Shown here: positions 6,541 through 13,394 of the stretch, piece after piece | Layout: the number at the start of each line of letters is the position of its first letter | How positions within the stretch are numbered: the first letter of the stretch is position 1 | Assembly: GCA_002377985.1 (NCBI GenBank) | Contig: DFQW01000180.1 | Span: 6,299 to 19,692, forward strand | Length of the DNA stretch: 13,394 nucleotides | From: Halieaceae bacterium UBA3479 | GTDB taxonomy: Bacteria > Pseudomonadota > Gammaproteobacteria > Pseudomonadales > Halieaceae | Direction of reading: 5' to 3' | Made by a program: the position numbers and the translations under genes | Notes under the pieces: generated by a model | Told to the model about the DNA's origin: nothing | Seen by the model: the letters and a program-made list of their open reading frames with translations, nothing else | Databases searched by the model: none

Positions 6541-7920
6541 TTAACGTCGCGGAAACCCCGGCGGAAGCCCGCCGCCCGGGCCGCCGGTCATGCCGCCGAG
6601 ACCACGCATCATGCGCTGCATGCCGCCGCCCTTCATTTTTTTCATCATTTTCTGCATTTGCTTGTGCTGCTTGAGCAGCCGGTTGAGATCCTGCACTGCC
6701 GTGCCCGAGCCCACCGTAATGCGGCGCTTGCGCGACCCCGAAATCAGATCCGGATTACGTCGTTCTTTGGGCGTCATGGAATCGATCATGGCCTCCATCC
6801 GGACAAATTGTTTGGTGTCTACATTCTGTGCCGCCTGAGCCATACCCGACATACCCGGCATTTTGTCCAGCATGGCGCTCATACCGCCCAGATTCTTCAT
6901 TTGCTGGAGTTGCTCCCGAAAATCTTCCAGATCAAAGCGCCCGCCTTTTTGCACCTTCGCGGCCAGCTTCTTGGCTTTGTCGTGATCGACCTTGCGCTCG
7001 ACCTCCTCGATGAGCGAGAGCATGTCGCCCATCCCCAGAATACGCGAGGCCAGCCGATCGGGGTGGAAAGGGTCAAGCGCATCGGTTTTTTCGCCAACGC
7101 CCAAAAACTTGATCGGGCGCTCGGTGATGGTTCGCACTGACAGCGCCGCACCGCCCCGGGTATCGGCGTCGACCTTAGTCAAGATAACGCCTGTCAACGG
7201 CAGCGTCTTACCAAAGGCCCTGGCGGTGTTGGCTGCGTCCTGACCCGTCATGGCATCGACGACAAACAGGGTTTCAATCGGTTTGACTTCTTCGTGCAAT
7301 GTGGCGATCTCAGCCATCATCACCTCATCCACGGCGAGTCGACCGGCGGTATCGATCAGCACCACATCCGAGAAAGCCACTCGCGCGTTTGCAACGGCAC
7401 GTCGCGCAATATCGACAGGCTTCTCAGAGGGGTCGCTCGGCTCAAAGCGCGCACCCACTTCCGCGGCCAAGGTTTCCAGCTGCGTAATAGCCGCAGGGCG
7501 ATAAACGTCGGCGCTCACCACCGAAACGCTCTTTTTTTCTCGCTCAATCAAATAGCGTGCCAGCTTTGCCACGGAGGTGGTCTTTCCCGCGCCTTGCAAT
7601 CCGGCCACCATAATCACAGCAGGCGGCTGGGTCGCCAGATTGAGCCCCTCACTCTCCCCTCCCAGCACGGTCTGCAATTCCGCCTGAACAACCTTCAAGA
7701 AGGATTGGCCCGGCGTCAGACTTTTGGCGACCTCGGCGCCGATAGCGCGATTCTTGACCCGGTCGGTGAAATCCTTGACGACCGGTAGCGCCACATCGGC
7801 CTCGAGCAAAGCCATCCGCACGTCGCGAAGCGTGTCGCGTATATTGTCTTCGGTAATTTTTGCCTTACCCGAGATAGCCTTAAGGCTAGTACTCAACCGG
7901 TCACTGAGTGATTCAAACAT
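6541..7920 (-). CDS. ffh: Signal recognition particle protein Ffh (SRP54)
   Basis: GTPase subunit of the SRP; with 4.5S RNA it binds signal sequences of nascent membrane proteins and delivers them to FtsY. The protein has 459 residues. The N domain spans about 1-85 and the G domain about 100-295, with G1 GLQGAGKTT (107-115), DVYRPAA (138-144), G3 DTAGR (190-194), G4 TKVD (248-251) and GVGEKTDALDPF (274-285). The methionine-rich M domain runs from about 297 to 435, with LQQMKNLGGMSAMLDKMPGM and the SGSRKRR RNA-binding stretch, and ends in a Gly/Met-rich tail. The ATG at 7918-7920 has AAGG about 10 nt upstream. It has a likely own promoter (7968-7996) and terminator (6508-6533), so it is probably transcribed apart from rpsP. 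Confidence 0.98.
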   Translation of the reverse strand: MFESLSDRLSTSLKAISGKAKITEDNIRDTLRDVRMALLEADVALPVVKDFTDRVKNRAIGAEVAKSLTPGQSFLKVVQAELQTVLGGESEGLNLATQPPAVIMVAGLQGAGKTTSVAKLARYLIEREKKSVSVVSADVYRPAAITQLETLAAEVGARFEPSDPSEKPVDIARRAVANARVAFSDVVLIDTAGRLAVDEVMMAEIATLHEEVKPIETLFVVDAMTGQDAANTARAFGKTLPLTGVILTKVDADTRGGAALSVRTITERPIKFLGVGEKTDALDPFHPDRLASRILGMGDMLSLIEEVERKVDHDKAKKLAAKVQKGGRFDLEDFREQLQQMKNLGGMSAMLDKMPGMSGMAQAAQNVDTKQFVRMEAMIDSMTPKERRNPDLISGSRKRRITVGSGTAVQDLNRLLKQHKQMQKMMKKMKGGGMQRMMRGLGGMTGGPGGGLPPGFPRR

Positions 7921-7967
7921 TGACGTGTTACCTTCGCGGGGATACCCAAGTTCATCTGGAACCGCGT

Positions 7968-7996
7968 AGTATAAGGATGCGATGAAAGATACCCAA
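7968..7996 (-). promoter_or_regulatory. Predicted ffh promoter with symmetrical -10
   Basis: On the minus strand TTGGGT (7996-7991), a 17-nt spacer and TATACT (7973-7968) form a plausible sigma-70 promoter; the -10 differs from consensus at one base. The leader to the ffh ATG would be about 40 nt. The same A/T patch read on the plus strand gives TATAAG (7970-7975), a possible -10 for the divergent ypjD-like gene, though with no good -35. Confidence 0.55.
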
Positions 7997-8036
7997 ATCC
8001 AGATGATTGCTGACTGCTGTTGCGAGGCTAGAGGTC

Positions 8037-8858
8037 GTGGGTAACGCTCCCAGTTTATTGACCGCAGGTCTGGCTGTTCTGGCTGCGCTGCTCTACCTGA
8101 CTGCGGTCTGGCGGCAGGTGCTCAATCTTGAAGCGGGGGAGCAGCGGCAGCGACGCCAAATTGCGCTGATGGGGGTCGCGGCACTGGTCGCGCACGGCCT
8201 GGCTGCTTATTTACCGGCCCAGACGGGGGAATCGAGTCTGGGCTTCTATCGCGTGGCCTCCCTGATGTTCCTCAGCATGGGTGTCATCAGCTTGATAGCC
8301 CTTGTCATTAGGCCCCTGCATACCCTACTGATTGTGCTATTCCCCTTGGCAGCACTTTCCATCCTGGTGGCCACCTTCGCTCCGGACACCAGCCGACCGA
8401 TGAGTGAGCTGCCCGCCGGCATTCTTTCCCATGTCTCGGCCTCTATCATCAGTTTTGCCGTGCTCGCCCTTGCCGTTCTGCAAGGTTTGCTGGTCACAGT
8501 GCAATCCAAACAGCTGAGACAACACCGCAGTCAGGGCGTTATCCGGAAACTACCGCCGCTTGAGGCGGCTTCAGCCCTATTTTTTGAATTATCCGGGGCC
8601 GGATTTCTGATACTGACCGTTGCAATTGGCACGGGCGTGGTCTTTGTTGAAGACTTGTTTGGCCAGCATCTGGTGCACAAAACCGTGCTCACCATTCTCG
8701 CATGGTGCCTCTACGCCATTCTGCTGGCGCAATATTTTCGCCGGGGCTGGCGGGTGCAATCTGCAATTACCATTAACCTCATTGCCTTTGCCCTACTATT
8801 TTTGGGCTTTTTTGGCTCCAAGCTGGTCCTAGAACTGCTGTTACCCCTCAGTCAATAA
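8037..8858 (+). CDS. CcsA/YpjD-like inner membrane protein
   Basis: Multi-pass inner membrane protein of the cytochrome c assembly (CcmC/CcsA-like) superfamily, subgroup YpjD, whose function is not established. From the GTG at 8037 it has 273 residues. I prefer this start because GAGG at 8024-8027 stands 9 nt upstream; a TTG at 8007 would add 10 residues but has no ribosome site. Eight hydrophobic segments are visible (about 7-26, 43-60, 73-91, 93-113, 131-153, 185-204, 214-233, 243-263). Histidines at H132 (LSHVSASIISF) and H214 (HKTVLTILAWCLYAIL) lie where the superfamily has its heme-ligand-like histidines. I see no tryptophan-rich WWD heme motif, so heme handling is doubtful. It is divergent from ffh and is followed after 98 nt by the CorB-like gene, a neighbourhood I recall from Pseudomonas. 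Confidence 0.88.
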   Translation: MGNAPSLLTAGLAVLAALLYLTAVWRQVLNLEAGEQRQRRQIALMGVAALVAHGLAAYLPAQTGESSLGFYRVASLMFLSMGVISLIALVIRPLHTLLIVLFPLAALSILVATFAPDTSRPMSELPAGILSHVSASIISFAVLALAVLQGLLVTVQSKQLRQHRSQGVIRKLPPLEAASALFFELSGAGFLILTVAIGTGVVFVEDLFGQHLVHKTVLTILAWCLYAILLAQYFRRGWRVQSAITINLIAFALLFLGFFGSKLVLELLLPLSQ

Positions 8859-8940
8859 CCCAAACCACCACTTTTTGCGTGGTTAAAAGAGTCTTGTGCG
8901 TGCCCCCGTTTTTCTCCACCATTTCAGTCTGGCATCGATA

Positions 8941-8960
8941 GAGGTATGAACCTCCCTTGA
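8941..8960 (+). promoter_or_regulatory. corB translation start region: SD hairpin and 4-codon ORF
   Basis: The only Shine-Dalgarno-like GAGG (8941-8944) lies 12 nt before the TTG start at 8957. It is also one arm of a perfect 5-bp hairpin, GAGGT (8941-8945) with ACCTC (8950-8954), around an ATGA loop. That loop begins an ATG (8946) opening a four-codon ORF (M-N-L-P) that ends with TGA at 8958-8960, overlapping the TTG. Such an arrangement could reduce or couple initiation. The structure is seen directly; the effect is inference. Confidence 0.5.
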
Positions 8961-10249
8961 ACGAGACATCGCTGGGCCTGCTCTTTGCGGCGCTGGCGCT
9001 TTTAATACTGACCTCCGCCTTCTTCTCAAGTTCAGAGACGAGCATGATGTCCCTGAACCGTTATCGCTTGAAGCACCTGAAGGGCACGGGTCATCGCGGC
9101 GCCCGGCGCGCCATCTCTTTACTGCAAAGACCCGACCGACTCATCGGGCTGATTCTCATTGGCAACAACCTGGTGAATATTCTTGCCTCGGCCATCGCCA
9201 CGGTCATTGCCATTCGGCTTTTCGGAGACGCCGGCATTGCCATCGCTACGCTCGTGCTGACGTTAGTCATTCTGATTTTCGCCGAGATCACTCCCAAGAC
9301 GATTGCCGCGCTGCATCCCGAGGGTGTCGCTTTTCCCGCCAGCCTCATTCTGGTTCCGCTGCTGAAATTGCTGATGCCACTGGTCCTGTCCATTAACTGG
9401 TTGACCAACGGCATCCTCAAGTTGATGGGTTTTTCTCCGGATCAGACCGGAGATGATGCGGTGTCTCAGGAAGAATTGCGCACAATCGTGACGGAATCCG
9501 CCTCGATGATCCCGAGTCGTCACCGCAGAATGCTCATAAATATTCTTGATCTCGAGCAAATGACGGTGAATGACATCATGGCGCCGCGCAATGAGATTTA
9601 CGGGATCGATATCGAGGCGCCAGACGAAGCCATTATGCGGCAACTTAGGGGCAGCGAGCATACCCGCCTGCCCATCTACCGCGACGATATCAATCAAATA
9701 GAAGGCGTGTTTCATATGCGCAATCTGAGTCAGGTGCTCGACGGCGGGCGCCTGAGTCGGTCGAGATTGTTGGCCGCCGCCGACACACCTTACTTTATTC
9801 CTGAAAATACGCCCCTCAACACCCAACTACTGCATTTTCAGCGACAAAAGAAACGTCTGGGAATGGTGGTCGACGAGTACGGCGATATATTGGGCCTGGT
9901 AGCGCTGGAGGATATTCTTGAAGAAATCGTGGGAGAATTTACCTCCAATCTGGTGGAGCAAAACGAGGAAATCACGCGCCACCCCGACGGCAGCACCACC
10001 TGTTCTGGGACTGTCAGTATTCGTGATCTGAACCGTCAACGTCGCTGGGATCTACCGACAGATGGCCCCAAGACCGTCAGTGGTCTGGCTCTCGAGGCGC
10101 TGGAAGCCTTTCCCAGCGCCCAAGCCTCGGTGCGGATAGAGGGATATCAGCTGGAGATCGAAGAAATTGCCAAAACCCACATCAGTCGACTGCGCATAAC
10201 GCCACTCAAAGTGGTCGCACCCGCCACGGAAAACCCGGCGGGCGTCTGA
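8957..10249 (+). CDS. CorB/YfjD-like CNNM-CBS membrane protein
   Basis: Inner membrane protein of the HlyC/CorC family (older label: hemolysin-like), related to CorB magnesium transporters and E. coli YfjD. The 430 residues contain a CNNM/DUF21 transmembrane domain (about 1-190; SAFFSSSETSMMSLNRYRLKHL, split as SAFFSSSETSMMS at 20-32 and LNRYRLKHL at 33-41, then LIGNNLVNILASA at 67-79 and FAEITPKTIAALHPE at 108-122). A CBS pair follows (about 205-330; VNDIMAPRNEI, VVDEYGDILGLVALEDILEEIVG in parts), then a C-terminal CorC_HlyC domain (about 340-418). The TTG at 8957 matches the family N terminus, whereas the nearby ATG at 8946 hits a stop after four codons. Mg2+ export or homeostasis is inferred from the family. 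Its stop is 14 nt from the stop of the convergent DUF1289 gene. Confidence 0.93.
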   Translation: MNETSLGLLFAALALLILTSAFFSSSETSMMSLNRYRLKHLKGTGHRGARRAISLLQRPDRLIGLILIGNNLVNILASAIATVIAIRLFGDAGIAIATLVLTLVILIFAEITPKTIAALHPEGVAFPASLILVPLLKLLMPLVLSINWLTNGILKLMGFSPDQTGDDAVSQEELRTIVTESASMIPSRHRRMLINILDLEQMTVNDIMAPRNEIYGIDIEAPDEAIMRQLRGSEHTRLPIYRDDINQIEGVFHMRNLSQVLDGGRLSRSRLLAAADTPYFIPENTPLNTQLLHFQRQKKRLGMVVDEYGDILGLVALEDILEEIVGEFTSNLVEQNEEITRHPDGSTTCSGTVSIRDLNRQRRWDLPTDGPKTVSGLALEALEAFPSAQASVRIEGYQLEIEEIAKTHISRLRITPLKVVAPATENPAGV

Positions 10250-10263
10250 ATGTTGGCAGATAA

Positions 10264-12610
<2,347 letters not shown>

Positions 12611-12672
12611 CGATTACAGAATTGAAAAAGGTTCACACCGGTTGGCGTAAACAACAGCGCAACCCGCCTCAT

Positions 12673-12696
12673 AAAAAAGCCGGCACAAGCCGGCTT
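12673..12696 (-). terminator. Rho-independent terminator of the acidic-protein gene
   Basis: On the minus strand AAGCCGGC (12696-12689) pairs perfectly with GCCGGCTT (12684-12677) around a TTGT loop. Six consecutive T (12678-12673) follow, two of which are shared with the stem end. It stands about 28 nt after the stop of the gene at 12725 and upstream of queA, so it separates the two transcripts. Confidence 0.92.
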
Positions 12697-12724
12697 CTCG
12701 CATGCCTGGGACCATCGCCAGACC

Positions 12725-13138
12725 TTACTTATCCTCTTCCTCATCGTCAGTCGGAGTGTCCTCAGCCTCGGGCTCGGGATCTGCTTCTGGCTTAGGCTCA
12801 GACTCCGCTTCTGGCTCAGGGGCCGCCTCGGGCTCAGGCTCGGTTTGTTCCCCTTCAGCTTCGGCCGCCGCTGGCTCTGCAGCGGGCTCATCCTGCGTCT
12901 CTTGCGCTTCTGCATCGTCGGGCTCAGCGCCCGCATCCGTCTCACTCTCTTCGGGCTCCGCTGTGGGCTCGGGCTTGGGATCAGGAATGGCGACGGTAAT
13001 CAGCTCTTCAGCTAAAAGGATGCGAACCTTTTCTTCACCGTTCACGGGCTTGCCATTGGCATCTTGCACGGCGTACCGATCGTCGCCACGAACGTAGATC
13101 TTGTAATCAGGGGTCTTCTTGATGAGCTTCATTGCCAT
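12725..13138 (-). CDS. Hypothetical protein with acidic Pro/Glu-rich tail
   Basis: I do not recognise a named family. The 137 residues split in two. Residues 1-51 look like a small folded module with alternating charged and hydrophobic positions (MAMKLIKKTPDYKIYVRGDD, RYAVQDANGKPVNGEEKVRI, LLAEELITVAI). Residues 52-137 are low complexity: 37 of 86 are Asp or Glu, only 3 are Lys, and the rest are mostly Pro, Ala, Ser and Thr, with repeated PEPEA units and a DDEEEDK end. There is no signal peptide or membrane segment, so it is probably cytosolic with a disordered tail. The ATG at 13136-13138 has GGGAG about 8 nt upstream. It has its own promoter (13207-13235) and a strong terminator (12673-12696), so it is a monocistronic, probably well-expressed gene. 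A structural or nucleic-acid-mimic role would be a guess. Confidence 0.8.
   Translation of the reverse strand: MAMKLIKKTPDYKIYVRGDDRYAVQDANGKPVNGEEKVRILLAEELITVAIPDPKPEPTAEPEESETDAGAEPDDAEAQETQDEPAAEPAAAEAEGEQTEPEPEAAPEPEAESEPKPEADPEPEAEDTPTDDEEEDK
12728..12985 (-). repeat. Low-complexity Pro/Glu coding repeat
   Basis: This segment encodes residues 52-137 of the acidic protein. Codons for Glu, Pro and Ala recur as imperfect short units (read on the plus strand as GGCTCGGGCTC-type blocks), densest at about 12755-12845. Such DNA is prone to slippage, so tail length may differ between strains. No frame break is seen. Confidence 0.75.
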
Positions 13139-13162
13139 ATCTTTTCTCCCTAAAGATACTCA

Positions 13163-13199
13163 GATTCACCGGACCGACCGGATGTGGCTCGGCTGAATC
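13163..13199 (-). promoter_or_regulatory. Inverted repeat in the acidic-protein leader
   Basis: GATTCA (13163-13168) and TGAATC (13194-13199) are complementary, and pairing can continue for three more bases (CCG with CGG) past one bulged base. The hairpin would occupy the first part of the predicted 5' leader, between the promoter at 13207-13235 and the ribosome site. The loop contains a repeated ACCGGA. Role unknown. Confidence 0.4.
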
Positions 13200-13206
13200 G
13201 CGCGGA

Positions 13207-13235
13207 ATTATACAGCAAGGCTCTAAAAATCCCAG
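13207..13235 (-). promoter_or_regulatory. Predicted promoter of the acidic-protein gene
   Basis: On the minus strand a perfect -10 TATAAT (13212-13207) is followed by a GC-rich discriminator (TCCGCGCG). With a 17-nt spacer the -35 is CTGGGA (13235-13230), a weak match. The leader to the ATG would be about 60 nt. It is divergent from the tRNA-Leu promoter. Confidence 0.5.
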
Positions 13236-13242
13236 CCTCCCA

Positions 13243-13270
13243 TTGCCGGCCTAGCCGGAATTGGTATACT
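13243..13270 (+). promoter_or_regulatory. Predicted tRNA-Leu promoter
   Basis: TTGCCG (13243-13248), a 16-nt spacer and TATACT (13265-13270) form a plausible sigma-70 promoter. A GC-rich discriminator, CCGCGACC (13271-13278), is the usual mark of stringently controlled stable-RNA promoters. The start would be near 13277, leaving about a 12-nt leader before the tRNA. A 13-bp inverted repeat (CCGGC-CTA-GCCGG, 13246-13258) runs from the 3' end of the -35 into the spacer. Confidence 0.65.
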
Positions 13271-13288
13271 CCGCGACCTTGTCTATAT

Positions 13289-13375
13289 GCCGGAGTGGTG
13301 GAATTGGTAGACACGACGGATTCAAAATCCGTTGCCCTTAAAAGCGTGCCGGTTCAAGTCCGGCCTCCGGTACCA
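13289..13375 (+). tRNA. tRNA-Leu (anticodon CAA)
   Basis: An 87-nt class II tRNA with a long variable arm, as expected for leucine. The acceptor arm GCCGGAG pairs with CTCCGGT (one G-T pair at the end), followed by discriminator A and an encoded CCA. The anticodon stem ACGGA/TCCGT encloses the loop TTCAAAA, giving anticodon CAA (13323-13325), which reads UUG. The T arm has the GGTTCAAGTCC pattern. It begins about 19 nt after a promoter -10. The window ends 19 nt later, so a longer operon cannot be judged. Confidence 0.97.
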
Positions 13376-13394
13376 TGCTCTTGAATTAGCGTCT

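Noticed and set aside
6658..7140. Plus-strand ORF of 160 residues opposite ffh
   Set aside because: Antisense shadow of the ffh G and M domains; no ribosome site or domain.
8007..8036. TTG at 8007 as start of the ypjD-like protein
   Set aside because: No ribosome site precedes it, whereas the GTG at 8037 has GAGG 9 nt upstream and gives a family-like N terminus.
8863..8884. Hairpin AACCAC/GTGGTT after the ypjD-like gene, considered as terminator
   Set aside because: The stem is only 6 bp with a 10-nt loop, and no T-run follows on the plus strand. Read-through to corB is possible.

Overview
The window is a housekeeping segment of a gammaproteobacterial chromosome. Protein sequences such as AlaC, QueA, Tgt, TrmD and the YfjD/CorB-like protein align residue by residue, from memory, with their E. 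coli counterparts. The order thrC-hom-dsbC ... rplS-trmD-rimM-rpsP / ffh / ypjD-like / corB-like is the one I recall from Pseudomonas. A free-living relative of Pseudomonadales/Cellvibrionales is my best guess, but the sequence alone does not fix the genus.

Layout. Positions 1-3959 (minus strand) hold a tight dsbC-alaC-hom-thrC cluster. It has gaps of 27 and 25 nt and one 4-nt overlap, and thrC runs off the left edge. It joins a periplasmic disulfide isomerase to alanine and threonine synthesis. Positions 3960-4258 are a 299-nt gap with no recognisable gene but a strong hairpin. Positions 4259-6406 (minus) are the classic rpsP-rimM-trmD-rplS operon for S16, the 16S maturation factor, tRNA m1G37 methyltransferase and L19, with a likely promoter at 6474-6502. 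Positions 6541-7920 (minus) are ffh, ending in a probable terminator. A divergent intergenic region then separates it from two plus-strand membrane-protein genes: a CcsA/YpjD-like protein (8037-8858) and a CorB/YfjD-like CNNM-CBS protein (8957-10249).

Positions 10264-12610 (minus) form a translationally coupled queA-tgt-DUF1289 run in which each junction is a 4-nt stop/start overlap. QueA and Tgt act in tRNA queuosine synthesis. The third gene encodes only 59 residues and carries a Cys-rich DUF1289 signature. It meets corB tail to tail with 14 nt between stops. Positions 12725-13138 (minus) encode a 137-residue protein with a short N-terminal module and a very acidic Pro/Glu tail, followed by a clear rho-independent terminator. 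A tRNA-Leu(CAA) gene (13289-13375) is divergent from it with its own promoter.

I see no mobile element, CRISPR array, phage gene or defence system. The items worth a second look are small: the structured gap that replaces xerD as I recall the Pseudomonas order, an unusual CFYC active site in DsbC, a Shine-Dalgarno hairpin plus four-codon ORF in front of corB, a symmetrical divergent promoter, and the acidic protein. I do not think the window contains an undescribed multi-gene system.
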